Source of the DNA: Verrucomicrobiota bacterium
GTDB lineage: Bacteria; Verrucomicrobiota; Verrucomicrobiia; Verrucomicrobiales; Verrucomicrobiaceae
Assembly (NCBI GenBank): GCA_009885695.1
Contig: VFKE01000040.1
Span: forward strand, 1-57,093
DNA: 57,093 nt
Direction of reading: 5' to 3'
Below, in pieces: positions 27,417-36,091 of the stretch; position 1 is the stretch's first letter, and each line of letters begins with the position of its first letter. Both the position numbers and the translations under genes were made by a program. The notes under the pieces are model-generated. The model was not told the origin of the DNA, searched no databases, and saw only the letters and a list, made by a program, of their open reading frames with translations.

Positions 27417-28661
27417 ATGTCCAAGCTTTCACTTCGCGACATTAACGTCGCCGGCAAACGCGTCTTCGTGCGCGTGGATTTCAATGTCCCACAGGACAAG
27501 ACTACCGGCGCGATCACCAACACCCAGCGCATCACTGCCGCGCTGCCGACTATCCAGTTCATCTTGGAGAAGGGCGGTTCCGTGGTGCTGGCCAGCCATC
27601 TGGGGCGTCCCGATGGCCAGAAAATTGCGAAGCTCTCACTCAAGCCCGTCGCGGAAAAACTTTCCGAACTACTCGGTAAACCAGTGACGTTTCTCAATGA
27701 CTGCGTCGGACCCGAAGTCGAGCCTACCTGCGCCGCGCTGAAACCGGGTGAAGTGATTCTTCTCGAAAATCTGCGCTTCCACATCGAGGAAGAGGGCAAG
27801 GTGAAACGCGAGGACGGCACCAAGGAATCCGCCGATCCCGCAAAGGTTGCGGCGTTTCGCGCCAGTCTTTCCAAACTTGGCGACATCTATGTGAACGACG
27901 CCTTCGGCACCGCGCACCGCGCGCATTCGTCCGTGGTCGGGGTTGATCTGCCCATCAAAGCGGCTGGCTTCCTCATGGAGAAAGAACTGCTGGCATTCTC
28001 CGCCGTGCTCGACAAACCCGCGCGACCGCTGCTGGCCATTCTCGGTGGCGCGAAGATCGCGGACAAGATCCCGCTGATCAATAACCTGCTCGATAAGGCA
28101 GACGAGATCATCATCGGCGGCGGCATGGCTTTCACCTTTAAGAAAGTCCTCGAAGGCATGGAGATCGGCAACAGTCTCTTCGACGCGAAAGGCGCGGAGA
28201 TCGCGCAGGAACTTTTCGCCAAGGCCGCTGCGAAAGGCGTGAAGATCACGTTGCCTGTGGATTTCGTCATCGGCGACAAATTTGGGCCCGATGCCAATAC
28301 GAGAATCGTCACCGACAAGGAAGGCATTCCCGCAGGATGGGAAGGTATGGACGGCGGACCCGCGAGCCGTGCCTTGTTCGCCGAAGTCATCGCCCGTGCG
28401 AAAACGATCATTTGGAATGGCCCGCCCGGCGTGTTTGAATTCGATGCTTTCTCCGGCAGCACCAAGTCCATGGGCGAAGCCATCGCGGCAGCCACTGCGA
28501 AGGGTGCGATCAGTGTGGTCGGTGGTGGTGACACCGCGACCGCTGCGAAAAAATTTGGCGTGGTGGATAAAGTCACTCACGCGTCCACCGGTGGTGGTGC
28601 CAGCCTCGAACTGCTGGAGGGCAAGGAATTACCCGGAGTCGCCGTGTTGAACGACAAGTAG
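27417..28661 (+). CDS. pgk: Phosphoglycerate kinase
   Basis: This 414-residue enzyme has [13 protein letters not shown] (about 15-27), substrate-binding [23 protein letters not shown], the [16 protein letters not shown] segment and the nucleotide-binding [13 protein letters not shown] near the C-terminus. It makes ATP from 1,3-bisphosphoglycerate. It is translationally close to gap (four-base gap), and tpiA starts 43 bases downstream after a short simple repeat (CCAATCTACAATCC / AATCCAAAAT). Confidence 0.97.
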   Translation: MSKLSLRDINVAGKRVFVRVDFNVPQDKTTGAITNTQRITAALPTIQFILEKGGSVVLASHLGRPDGQKIAKLSLKPVAEKLSELLGKPVTFLNDCVGPEVEPTCAALKPGEVILLENLRFHIEEEGKVKREDGTKESADPAKVAAFRASLSKLGDIYVNDAFGTAHRAHSSVVGVDLPIKAAGFLMEKELLAFSAVLDKPARPLLAILGGAKIADKIPLINNLLDKADEIIIGGGMAFTFKKVLEGMEIGNSLFDAKGAEIAQELFAKAAAKGVKITLPVDFVIGDKFGPDANTRIVTDKEGIPAGWEGMDGGPASRALFAEVIARAKTIIWNGPPGVFEFDAFSGSTKSMGEAIAAATAKGAISVVGGGDTATAAKKFGVVDKVTHASTGGGASLELLEGKELPGVAVLNDK

Positions 28662-28704
28662 CCTTTGGCCAATCTACAATCCAAAATCTTTAATCCAAAA
28701 TTTC

Positions 28705-29508
28705 ATGCCCCCCGTATTCCGCAAACCCGTCGTCGCCGCCAACTGGAAGATGAATAATCCTCCGTCCGAAACGGAGAAATTCCTTCGCTCGTTCCTTCGT
28801 CTGATGCCGGAGAAATCAACGGTGCAGGTCATCATCGTCCCACCATTTGTCTCTCTGCCTAAAGCGGCGGAGTTGATTCAGGGCGGGCGCACAGAAGTCG
28901 TGGAACTGGGTGCGCAAAATATGAATCAGCATCCCAGCGGAGCGCACACGGGCGAAACCAGCGCGCTGATGCTCAAGGAATGCGGCGTGCGTCACGTCAT
29001 CGTCGGTCACAGCGAGCGCCGCGCGTTATATGGCGAGACCAATGCCATCGTGAATGCCAAGGTGCTCGCCGTGCTCGAGGCGCGGATGCATCCCATTCTT
29101 TGCGTCGGCGAAACCCTGGAGGAGCGCGACGGCGGACTTATTGAGAAAGTGCTGGAATCGCAGTTGCGCGAGAGCCTGGCCGAAGTCGGTTCCCGGCGTC
29201 TATTGGATGTCGTCATCGCTTACGAACCCGTCTGGGCCATCGGCACCGGTCGCACTGCTTCGCCAGAACAAGCGCAGGAGGCTCACGCTTTCATTCGCAA
29301 GGTGATTGGCGAGATGCTTGATCCCGACACCGCCAGCAAGATTCGAATCCAATACGGCGGCAGCGTGAAGCCGAGCAACATGACCGAACTCATCGCCCAG
29401 CCCGACGTTGATGGGGCGCTGGTCGGCGGCGCGAGCCTGGAGTGCGGAAGCTTCTTTGAGATCGTCAAGGCGGTCAGCACTTATCTTGTGGAGAACAAAT
29501 TAGGCTGA
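28705..29508 (+). CDS. tpiA: Triose-phosphate isomerase
   Basis: This 267-residue TIM barrel has the three catalytic residues visible: Lys15 in AANWKMN, His in VIVGHSERR and Glu in VIAYEPVWAIGTG. The phosphate-binding IQYGGSVKPSN and DGALVGGASL are present. It interconverts DHAP and G3P and completes the gap-pgk-tpiA operon. A REP hairpin begins three bases after the stop, so it may also mark the 3' end of the transcript. Confidence 0.97.
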   Translation: MPPVFRKPVVAANWKMNNPPSETEKFLRSFLRLMPEKSTVQVIIVPPFVSLPKAAELIQGGRTEVVELGAQNMNQHPSGAHTGETSALMLKECGVRHVIVGHSERRALYGETNAIVNAKVLAVLEARMHPILCVGETLEERDGGLIEKVLESQLRESLAEVGSRRLLDVVIAYEPVWAIGTGRTASPEQAQEAHAFIRKVIGEMLDPDTASKIRIQYGGSVKPSNMTELIAQPDVDGALVGGASLECGSFFEIVKAVSTYLVENKLG

Positions 29509-29511
29509 ACG

Positions 29512-29572
29512 GGAGGCGGGGTTTGCAACCCCGCTATATTTTCTGCGGTGCGGGGTTGCAAACCTCGCCTCC
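29512..29572. repeat. REP-type twin hairpin upstream of the RAYT gene
   Basis: The left arm begins GGAGGCGGGGTTTGCAACCC at 29512 and its inverted copy ends at 29572. The 23-base arms match at 22 of 23 positions around a 15-base loop. Each arm also folds on itself (GCGGGGTT-TGC-AACCCCGC). Confidence 0.85.
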
Positions 29573-29591
29573 TTTCTTTTGTTCATCGCGT

Positions 29592-30194
29592 ATGTTCCTG
29601 AACCCGTATGTGCCGGTGGAGATGCATGGGAACCGTCTGCCGCACTGGCAGCAGAACGATGTGATGATATTCGCCACCTGGCGTCTGGCTGATTCCCTGC
29701 CTCTGGCGAAGCTTGATCTCTGGCGTACCGAGCGTGAGGCATGGCTGGCGCGGCATCCGCCTCCGTGGAATGACGCAACCGACTCGGAATATCACGCACA
29801 GTTCTCGGAGCGCATCGAGGAATGGCTCGATGCAGGCGAGGGAAGCTGTGTTCTGCGCGACCCGAACGCCGCAAGCATCGTCGCCGACGCCCTGCGGCAT
29901 TTCGACGGCGACCGTTACGTCATGGACAGCTTCGTCGTGATGCCGAATCATGTCCACGTGCTCTTCCAGCCACTTCATCCACATAGGCTGGAGGAGCTAA
30001 TGCACTCATGGAAACGGTTCACCGCACGTAAAATCAACTCCGCCCTAGGCTGCAGCGGTCCGCTGTGGCAGGAGCGTTACTGGGACCGGCTCATCCGTCA
30101 TGAACTGCATCTGCTGCGTTGTCAGGACTACATCCGGCAGAACCCGGTAAAAGCGCGGCTGCGTCCGGGAGATTATCTGCTCTGGTCGAGGTAA
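29592..30194 (+). CDS. REP-associated tyrosine transposase (RAYT, Y1_Tnp family)
   Basis: This 200-residue protein is related to IS200/IS605 TnpA. The HUH motif is H120-V-H122 in VVMPNHVHVLFQPL, and the catalytic tyrosine is Tyr180 in CQDYIRQNPVKA, the characteristic RAYT C-terminus. The central SWKRFTARKIN and GPLWQERYWDRLIR are also typical. Single-domain RAYTs are thought to mobilise REP hairpins. Matching hairpins flank this gene on both sides. ATG 29592 is chosen; earlier in-frame codons lie inside the REP. All catalytic residues look intact, so the enzyme may be active. Confidence 0.92.
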   Translation: MFLNPYVPVEMHGNRLPHWQQNDVMIFATWRLADSLPLAKLDLWRTEREAWLARHPPPWNDATDSEYHAQFSERIEEWLDAGEGSCVLRDPNAASIVADALRHFDGDRYVMDSFVVMPNHVHVLFQPLHPHRLEELMHSWKRFTARKINSALGCSGPLWQERYWDRLIRHELHLLRCQDYIRQNPVKARLRPGDYLLWSR

Positions 30195-30195
30195 G

Positions 30196-30254
30196 GGAGG
30201 CGGGGTTTGTAACCCGCAGTTTGGAAATGAAGCGGGGTTGCAAACCCCGCCTCC
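30196..30254. repeat. REP-type twin hairpin downstream of the RAYT gene
   Basis: It starts GGAGGCGGGGTTTGTAACCC two bases after the RAYT stop and ends with the inverted arm GCGGGGTTGCAAACCCCGCC plus TCC at 30254. The sequence is nearly the same as the upstream REP, so the gene is bracketed by a matched pair. Confidence 0.85.
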
Positions 30255-30428
30255 TCAGGTGACCCTCATCCGGCGAAAAAGATGGATCGCGCCGGAGCAG
30301 AGGATGATTGCTGCGCCGACGAGTGTCATCAGTCCGAACCTGTTGCCGTATTTTGAGAAGCGATTACTCAGGCTTCGTTCCGTCTCGGACTTCGCCTGAA
30401 TTGCCTCCAGTTGATATGTAAATCTCAT
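30255..30428 (-). CDS. Small single-span membrane protein (57 residues)
   Basis: The frame runs from ATG 30428 to TGA 30255 and starts MRFTYQLEAIQAKSETERSL. After a charged helix it has one hydrophobic helix (GLMTLVGAAIILCSGAI) and a basic tail. No family is recognised. It lies six bases after the stop of another small membrane protein on the same strand, and its last codons abut the REP element. Confidence 0.5.
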   Translation of the reverse strand: MRFTYQLEAIQAKSETERSLSNRFSKYGNRFGLMTLVGAAIILCSGAIHLFRRMRVT

Positions 30429-30434
30429 GTCGTT

Positions 30435-30638
30435 CTAATTGTCGGTGAAATCGGACGATAACATGAGTTTTGCTCTATCTTGCAGAGCCGCACGATAGTT
30501 CTTCCCCGCCAGTTCCGACCTTTGAAGGCACTCTCGGTTGATGATCGCTGACAGAATGGTGACCACAATCACGATGGATAAGAACAGGATTGTCCGGGGT
30601 CGTTTCACCAATTCATCGTGTCTGATTTGCTGGAGCAT
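30435..30638 (-). CDS. Small single-span membrane protein (67 residues)
   Basis: From ATG 30638 (MLQQIRHDELVKRPRTILFL) the protein has a basic N-terminus, one transmembrane helix (TILFLSIVIVVTILSAII) and a charged helical tail. A longer reading to 30692 would translate a half-REP (30657-30680), so the internal ATG is preferred. It is paired with the 57-residue protein downstream. Function unknown. Confidence 0.5.
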   Translation of the reverse strand: MLQQIRHDELVKRPRTILFLSIVIVVTILSAIINRECLQRSELAGKNYRAALQDRAKLMLSSDFTDN

Positions 30639-30656
30639 AGCAAGCCACTTCCACAA

Positions 30657-30680
30657 GGGAGGCGGCGTTTGTAACGCAGC
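30657..30680. repeat. Single REP arm
   Basis: GGGAGGCGGCGTTTGTAACG resembles the left arm of the two REP elements flanking the RAYT gene, without a partner arm. Confidence 0.6.
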
Positions 30681-30684
30681 TTTA

Positions 30685-31488
30685 TTATTCAATCCGTCTT
30701 CGCACCGTCCGCCCTGGGTTCATCATGTCGGCGCGCTCCAGCCCAGTAATGATTTGAAACTGGCGGATGAGCCAGATGAAAACGGCCAGCATGAGGGCGC
30801 AGAGGGGGACGCCGATGACGATGGCGCTGGCCCAGTTGAGCGAACCGATGCCTTTGACAAAAGCTTCGCTGCCGGGTTCTTTCCCGCGCAGGAGCCAGAG
30901 AGCGAGCAGGAAGTTTCCAATGGAGGAGATGATGGCGGCGATGCCGAGGAACCAGGAGCCGCGGAGCAGAGTGTGCCGGTAGCGGGTTAGTTTTTCCGGA
31001 GAGTCGAGCGCGGAGTTGAGCGCGCGCAAATTGAAGATGTGGGGCTGGAGGATGAGCGCGTTGATAAGTGGCTTCCCGAGCCAGCAACTCACGGGAAACG
31101 CCGCGCCGAGCGCCAGAGGCATGACGCTTTCCTTCACGGCAAACCAGAACGCATCCAGCTTCATCAAGCCAAGCCCGCCGCTTAACAGGATCGTGATGAA
31201 GCCGAGAATGGAAAACAGATTCCATCCGGTGCCTTTCCACCAGCACCAGCCAGCGAACGCGACTGGAAACAAAAGAGAAACAATCAGCGCGCCGGCCGGT
31301 CCGAGTCGCGCGGGATCGCTCAACTGGTCGAGCACCAGTGAGGGCAGGACGATGGTGAGGATGAGGTCGGCGAGAGGGTTGGCGGGCTTCGCGGAATATT
31401 GGGAGGCGGAAAGATGGGGAGACGCGGAGACGGAAGAAACTTCTCCGTGTCTCCGTGTCTCCGCGTCTCCGTGTCTTTCTTGTGTCAC
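30685..31488 (-). CDS. VC0807-like integral membrane protein
   Basis: From a GTG at 31488 overlapping the lepB stop (GTGA) the protein is 267 residues. It has about six hydrophobic segments (LILTIVLPSLVLDQL, GALIVSLLFPVAFAGWCWW, LFSILGFITILLSGG and later ones), like the VC0807/septation-A-like family of unknown function. The first 30 residues (TQERHGDAETRRHGEV...) are translated from a GAGACACGGAGAC simple repeat and may not be real protein. A later start cannot be excluded. It probably shares a transcript with lepB. Confidence 0.62.
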   Translation of the reverse strand: MTQERHGDAETRRHGEVSSVSASPHLSASQYSAKPANPLADLILTIVLPSLVLDQLSDPARLGPAGALIVSLLFPVAFAGWCWWKGTGWNLFSILGFITILLSGGLGLMKLDAFWFAVKESVMPLALGAAFPVSCWLGKPLINALILQPHIFNLRALNSALDSPEKLTRYRHTLLRGSWFLGIAAIISSIGNFLLALWLLRGKEPGSEAFVKGIGSLNWASAIVIGVPLCALMLAVFIWLIRQFQIITGLERADMMNPGRTVRRRIE

Positions 31489-32690
31489 CGGATGGGTCCG
31501 AAGTGGCTTGTCAGCGGCCAGTAGCAGAACAGGCCGGGGCCGATCACGTTCTGCTCTGGCACCGTGCCCCAATAGCGGCCGTCAGAGCTGTTGTAGCTGT
31601 TGTCACCGAGAGCGAAGTATTCCCTGGGTGGGGCGGAGGCCAGGGTGATGGGCAGTTCGATGCGGCGATCTGGTGAATAGCCCTGGTAGCCGTAGTAGCC
31701 TTGTTGATGGGGTGAGTTGGCGGAGTTGTCGATAACGCGGCGAAAGCCGGGTTCGACGGCAGGCATGCCGTTGTGGATGAGTTCTGGCGGTTGAATGTCA
31801 ACCGTGTCGCCAGGAACGCCACCGAGCCGTTTGATGTAATGTTGTGATCCCTGTTCGGATGGAACGTTAATGCCATCGATGTTTTTCGTCGTGAAGACAA
31901 AAACTTCGCCGCGAGTCGGCCGACGGAAGTGGTAGGCGAATTTGTTCACGATGACATGGTCACCGTTGCGCAAAATGCCGCGCGCAAGAAGCTGCCCCGG
32001 AAGGATGTGCACGCGTTCGCCGTATCGAAGTGAAGTGCTCGCGCGCATGTCAGGCGTATCCTCGTCGATCGACTTAGTTCCGGCGCGAAGATTGACGCCG
32101 AGTTGCAGTTCATCGAACAACTGGCGAATGGGTGCGTCGATTTCAATGACATGTCCGTCTGTGAAGTGCAGTTTGCAGTAAGTGCGCCAGAACCGGATTG
32201 TGTGTTCCGTCACCGGCTCGCGCATGTCGAGGTATCCATCGTGATCAGAGACGACGTTGATATATTTAGTTCCAGTGAAGATACCCAGAAACTTACCGAT
32301 GAGTCCTGGATTTGGATCTTCCACCGTGGTTTCCGCCCGGATGCCGTTGAGGGTCGGCTGCATGGAACCGGTGGGGATTTGAAAGGGCTGCGCGATGTAG
32401 GCGCGAATGCCCAGGGCGATGACGATGGAGACGAAGAATACTTCAATATTCTCTGCCAGCCATCCTGTACGGGCTTGGGGCAGGGCGCGGTCGCAGGCGC
32501 GGTTGATCTCGTCCGAGAGACTATCGAGCCGCTTTTCGTCGCGCGCCTTGATCGCCTTCTCGAGATCAGTGCGCAGACCGTTGATATCGGCGAGCCTGGC
32601 CTGGGGCAGGAGGTCGCGCTTGTAGTTCAGAAAGCGGGTGACGGCCTTGTGCAGGAGTTTCGCGCGCTTGAGGTATTTGGGCTGGAACAT
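31485..32690 (-). CDS. lepB: Signal peptidase I
   Basis: This 401-residue enzyme is long for a signal peptidase. It has a charged helical N-terminal extension (about 1-75), a transmembrane helix (IEVFFVSIVIALGIRAYI) and the catalytic serine in QIPTGSMQPTL (about 105-115). The catalytic lysine lies about 165 residues later in NGDHVIVNKFAYHF; the intervening insert (about 115-240) accounts for the extra length. SQHYIKRLGGVPGDTV and YFALGDNSYNSSDGRYWG are conserved boxes D and E. It cleaves signal peptides at the outer face of the inner membrane. lepA lies upstream in the same direction, an association seen in many bacteria. Confidence 0.93.
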   Translation of the reverse strand: MFQPKYLKRAKLLHKAVTRFLNYKRDLLPQARLADINGLRTDLEKAIKARDEKRLDSLSDEINRACDRALPQARTGWLAENIEVFFVSIVIALGIRAYIAQPFQIPTGSMQPTLNGIRAETTVEDPNPGLIGKFLGIFTGTKYINVVSDHDGYLDMREPVTEHTIRFWRTYCKLHFTDGHVIEIDAPIRQLFDELQLGVNLRAGTKSIDEDTPDMRASTSLRYGERVHILPGQLLARGILRNGDHVIVNKFAYHFRRPTRGEVFVFTTKNIDGINVPSEQGSQHYIKRLGGVPGDTVDIQPPELIHNGMPAVEPGFRRVIDNSANSPHQQGYYGYQGYSPDRRIELPITLASAPPREYFALGDNSYNSSDGRYWGTVPEQNVIGPGLFCYWPLTSHFGPIR

Positions 32691-32737
32691 TTCTTAAGAA
32701 GAGGGGGAGACAAGGAGATGGGGAGACGCGGAGATGG

Positions 32738-33127
32738 CTACTGCTTGTTGGGTCGGATTGTCCACTGGGCGGGATGGTCAATCATGTTCACGAGCATGGA
32801 AAGCACTTCTTCATACAGGAAATCCAATTTCTGGTGATCTTCTTCCCGAATGTAGCCGCAGCGAAGGGCGACATCGAGGTGTGTTTGTGTCTCGGCTGCC
32901 TCGCCTTCGGAATCGCTCAATTTGCTTATCCATGCCGCAGGGTAACGCCGCTTGCGCCAGGCCTCGGCGGTGTTTGAGGGCACTGATCTGGAAGATCGGA
33001 GTATTTGGTCTGTGAGCGAAAACATCTCAGACTTTGGCCAAGTACTCGTCAGACGGAATATCTCCATCGTCGCATCCATCGCTTTTTGCCAGACGATCAG
33101 TTCACGAAATGTGCGGATGTTTCCCAT
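32738..33127 (-). CDS. Four-helix-bundle protein (23S rRNA IVP family)
   Basis: This 129-residue protein begins GNIRTFRELIVWQKAMDATM and continues LTDQILRSSRSVPSNTAEAW and ISKLSDSEGEAAETQTHLDV, the signature of the family first seen in 23S rRNA intervening sequences. The function is unknown; it is often found far from rRNA, as here between lepB and lepA. It is flanked on both sides by GAGACGCGGAGAT-type simple repeats, which suggests a mobile origin. Confidence 0.88.
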   Translation of the reverse strand: MGNIRTFRELIVWQKAMDATMEIFRLTSTWPKSEMFSLTDQILRSSRSVPSNTAEAWRKRRYPAAWISKLSDSEGEAAETQTHLDVALRCGYIREEDHQKLDFLYEEVLSMLVNMIDHPAQWTIRPNKQ

Positions 33128-33173
33128 TTCAAATCCCTGTGTCTCATCGTCTACCCATCTCCGCGTCTTCAGA

Positions 33174-34970
33174 TTACCCGTTCTTCAGCACCTCAATAAA
33201 CGCCTCCTGCGGGATGTTGACGCGACCGACGGATTTCATGCGTTTCTTGCCCTCCTTCTGCTTGTCCAGAAGCTTGCGCTTGCGGGAGATGTCGCCGCCG
33301 TAGCATTTGGCAGTGACGTCCTTGCGCGAGGCGCTGATACTCTCGCGGGCGATGATCTTGCCGCCGATGGCTGCCTGGATGGCGACAACGAAAAGCTGTT
33401 GGGGGATGACTTCTTTGAGTTTGGCGGCGAGCGCCCGCCCCCGGGACTCGGCCTTGCTGCGATGAACGATGCAAGCGAAGGCGTCCACGGGTTCGCTGGC
33501 GATGAGCATGTCCATTTTGACGAGATCGCTGGGCTGATAACCTGCGTGCTCATAGTCCATGCTGCCGTAGCCACGGGTGACGGACTTGAGTTTGTCGTTA
33601 AAGTCCACCAGGATTTCATTGAGCGGCAGGAGGCAGTGGAGGAGCACTCGGCGGTCGTCGAGCGTCTCGGTGTGATCCATCTGGCCGCGCTTGTCCATGA
33701 CCAGCTGCATCATGTCACCGATGTATTCGTTCGGTACCATGAGAAATATCTTCACCATCGGTTCGCGGATTTCGGCGATCTCCTGCGCGGCCGGGAGGAA
33801 GGCGGGATTGTCCACGATGATTTCGTCGCCGTTGGATTTAGTGACTTCGTAGATGACCGAAGGATAGGTGGAGATCACGTCCATCTGAAACTCGCGGCGC
33901 AGACGCTCCTGCACGATTTCCATGTGGAGCAGCCCGAGGAAACCGCAGCGGAAGCCGAACCCGAGTGCGGCGCTGCTTTCGGCCATGAAGGTAAAGGCGG
34001 AGTCGTTGATCTGAAGTTTGCCCACCGCCATCTTGAGCTTTTCAAAATCCTCCGCGCTGACCGGATAGATGCCGCTGAAGACCAGCGGATGGATTTCCTT
34101 GAAGCCGGGCAAAGCCTCGAGCGCCGGGTGGCGGGACTCCGTGACGGTGTCGCCGATCTTCACGTCTGCGGCGGATTTTACATTGGCGATGAGGTAGCCG
34201 ACGTCGCCCACATGGAGCTTGTCCACGGCAAGCATCTTGGGCTTGAAGATGCCGATTTCTTTCACCTCGTAGTCGAGGCTGGTGGACATCATGCGAATTT
34301 TCTGGCCGCGCACGATGCTGCCGCTGAAAACGCGGACGTAGGTCACGACTCCGCGATAGGAATCGAAGATGGAATCGAACACCGACGCGCGCAGGTAGCC
34401 GTCATGCGGATCCTTCGGTGGCGGAATGAGTCGCACAACGGCTTCGAGAATGTCCTCGATGCCGATGCCCATTTTTGCGCTGGCGGATACTGCCTCGTCG
34501 GCTGGAAGCTGCAGGATGTCCTCCATCTGGCGTTTGCATTTCTCCACGTCCGCGCTGGGCAGATCGATCTTGTTGATCACCGGAATGACGTAGAGTTTTT
34601 GCTGCAAGGCGAGGTTCAGGTTCGCAACGGTCTGTGCTTCTACGCCCTGTGAAGCGTCCACTAGAAGAAGCGCGCCCTCACATGCTGCGAGCGAGCGTGA
34701 GACTTCGTAGGAAAAGTCAACGTGTCCGGGAGTGTCCAGCAGGTTCAGCTTGTAGATGTGTCCATCCTTCGCCTTGTAATTCATGGTCACCGGATGCGCC
34801 TTGATGGTGATGCCGCGTTCGCGCTCCAGATCCATCGAGTCGAGCAACTGATTCTGCTGCTGGCGGACGGTGATGGTGTGAGTGAACTCCAGCAGGCGGT
34901 CGGAAAGCGTGGTCTTCCCGTGGTCAATGTGCGCGATGATGGAAAAATTACGGGTGCGGGAGACGGGCAT
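33174..34970 (-). CDS. lepA: Elongation factor 4 (LepA)
   Basis: This 598-residue translational GTPase has G1 IAHIDHGKTTLSDRLLEFT (about 11-29), the switch regions in RERGITIKAHPVTM and LLDTPGHVDFSYEV, NKIDLPSAD (G4) and the LepA-specific C-terminal domain ending GRVNIPQEAFIEVL. ATG 34970 gives the standard N-terminus; further upstream codons have no coding character. LepA acts on stalled ribosomes and in initiation. It heads the lepA - IVP - lepB run. Confidence 0.96.
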   Translation of the reverse strand: MPVSRTRNFSIIAHIDHGKTTLSDRLLEFTHTITVRQQQNQLLDSMDLERERGITIKAHPVTMNYKAKDGHIYKLNLLDTPGHVDFSYEVSRSLAACEGALLLVDASQGVEAQTVANLNLALQQKLYVIPVINKIDLPSADVEKCKRQMEDILQLPADEAVSASAKMGIGIEDILEAVVRLIPPPKDPHDGYLRASVFDSIFDSYRGVVTYVRVFSGSIVRGQKIRMMSTSLDYEVKEIGIFKPKMLAVDKLHVGDVGYLIANVKSAADVKIGDTVTESRHPALEALPGFKEIHPLVFSGIYPVSAEDFEKLKMAVGKLQINDSAFTFMAESSAALGFGFRCGFLGLLHMEIVQERLRREFQMDVISTYPSVIYEVTKSNGDEIIVDNPAFLPAAQEIAEIREPMVKIFLMVPNEYIGDMMQLVMDKRGQMDHTETLDDRRVLLHCLLPLNEILVDFNDKLKSVTRGYGSMDYEHAGYQPSDLVKMDMLIASEPVDAFACIVHRSKAESRGRALAAKLKEVIPQQLFVVAIQAAIGGKIIARESISASRKDVTAKCYGGDISRKRKLLDKQKEGKKRMKSVGRVNIPQEAFIEVLKNG

Positions 34971-35164
34971 CGAGGGCGGGGCAGGGGGAGCCTTCTCAAT
35001 AGCGCGGGACGGCGGCGCTGGCAAGTGGCGCATGGGACGGCATTGGCTGAATCTCCACGACACGCGAGACGCAGTGGTAGTATGCGGTGGTGAGGTGCAC
35101 ATGAGCCTTGAGGCGCGGGGGAGTCGCATGGCCGGAAGGTGGATGGAGGGATCACTCTTACTGA

Positions 35165-35343
35165 GGGACAGGCACGAATGGCGCTTAGTTTAGTTAAGCC
35201 GTAAGGCGGACATGTTGTCCACCCTGTCTGGTGGGCTTCAAGCCCGCCTGTAACGGACTGCAAGTCCGTTAGACATGGCGGATGTCACATCCGCCTTACA
35301 CTCCGAAACACCGCCTGAACAAAGCGCCATTCGGGACAGGCAC
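35165..35343. mobile_element. Element with 11-bp terminal inverted repeats and 11-bp flanking direct repeats
   Basis: GGGACAGGCAC occurs at 35165-35175 and again at 35333-35343. Directly inside are GAATGGCGCTT (35176) and its exact complement AAGCGCCATTC (ending 35332). Within these lies a second palindrome (35201-35299) with GTAAGGCGGA/TCCGCCTTAC ends and inner hairpins such as GGCGGATGTCACATCCGCC. There is no coding capacity, so it looks like a non-autonomous element or decayed IS with a palindrome nested in it. Confidence 0.6.
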
Positions 35344-35535
35344 TATGCGTTATGCGGTTCTGAGCGGATAACCCCGCGGGCCTGTCATGCCCGGATGGCG
35401 CGACGCAACGCCACTGCCAGCATCGCGCGACGTCCTCAAGTTGCCAGTTCCGGCAGAATTTTGTGCGCCGCTCAATAATAGGAATCATTCTCGGAACACA
35501 TCTGGCTGGAATCCTGACATCCTTGCTTCAACATC

Positions 35536-35550
35536 TTTTTCAACAGGCTG
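35536..35550. repeat. Single end of the 15725-type element
   Basis: TTTTTCAACAGGCTG is identical to 15 of the 19 bases of the terminal repeat of the 15725-15874 element. No partner end is visible nearby. Confidence 0.6.
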
Positions 35551-35602
35551 CAAAGTGACGATTAGGAGTTGAATTCAGACATTTGTCATCTCAACTCCCG
35601 AC

Positions 35603-36040
35603 ATGGACATGTTCATGAAAGCAGCAATTGACGAGGCGCGCAAAGGACTGTCAGAAGGCGGTATTCCCATTGGCTCCGTTCTTGTGATCGACGGAAAAAT
35701 CATCGGGCGCGGCCACAACCGGCGCGTGCAGAGGGGCAGCACCATACTCCACGCGGAGATGGATGCGCTGGAAAATGCCGGTCGCCTCAATGCCCGTGAC
35801 TACCAGCGCTCCATACTTTATTCAACACTCTCGCCCTGCGATATGTGCAGCGGGACGGCTCTGCTCTACAAGATTCCGCATATCGTGGTCGGCGAGAATG
35901 TCACCTTCCGCGGTCCGGAAGACTATGTGCAATCGCGCGGCGTGAGACTGGAAATATTGCACCTCGAAGAATGCGTTGAACTCATGCGTCGGTTTATAGC
36001 CGATAAACCAAATCTCTGGAACGAAGACATCGGGATGTAG
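35603..36040 (+). CDS. Cytosine deaminase, yeast Fcy1-type nucleoside deaminase
   Basis: This 145-residue zinc enzyme has the ligand motif LHAEMDALE (His plus catalytic Glu, about 51-57) and LSPCDMCSGTALLY (two Cys ligands). The order and the phrases GGIPIGSVLV, GRGHNRRVQRGS, VVGENVTFRGPEDYVQSRG and the C-terminal WNEDIGM parallel yeast cytosine deaminase, whose C-terminus ends in a similar W-x-EDIG segment. That distinguishes it from TadA and from the barrel-type bacterial CodA. It likely converts cytosine to uracil for salvage. Two hairpins follow the stop. Confidence 0.85.
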   Translation: MDMFMKAAIDEARKGLSEGGIPIGSVLVIDGKIIGRGHNRRVQRGSTILHAEMDALENAGRLNARDYQRSILYSTLSPCDMCSGTALLYKIPHIVVGENVTFRGPEDYVQSRGVRLEILHLEECVELMRRFIADKPNLWNEDIGM

Positions 36041-36085
36041 GGTGTCTGTGCCAGACACCGAAGTCTCACCGTTTTTCAAAAACGG
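36041..36085. terminator. Probable bidirectional terminator
   Basis: Two hairpins, GGTGTCTG-TGC-CAGACACC at 36041-36059 and CCGTTTTT-C-AAAAACGG at 36069-36085, lie between convergent genes. The second has T-rich and A-rich stem halves that could serve in either direction. Confidence 0.6.
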
Positions 36086-36091
36086 CCTGCA

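Larger units (their letters stand above)
34971..35602. other. 632-base region of nested palindromes, no gene
   Basis: Between lepA (-) and the cytosine deaminase (+) I find no supported gene. The region holds a nested inverted-repeat element with flanking direct repeats (35165-35343) and one stray end of the MITE seen at 15725. The promoters of the two divergent genes should lie at its edges. Confidence 0.55.

Noticed and set aside
27669-28580. A long minus-strand frame across pgk
   Set aside because: It is antisense to a gene with all kinase motifs and is favoured only by GC-rich codon structure.
32952-34652. A 566-codon open frame antisense to lepA
   Set aside because: lepA on the other strand has full GTPase motifs; the antisense frame has no recognisable domain.
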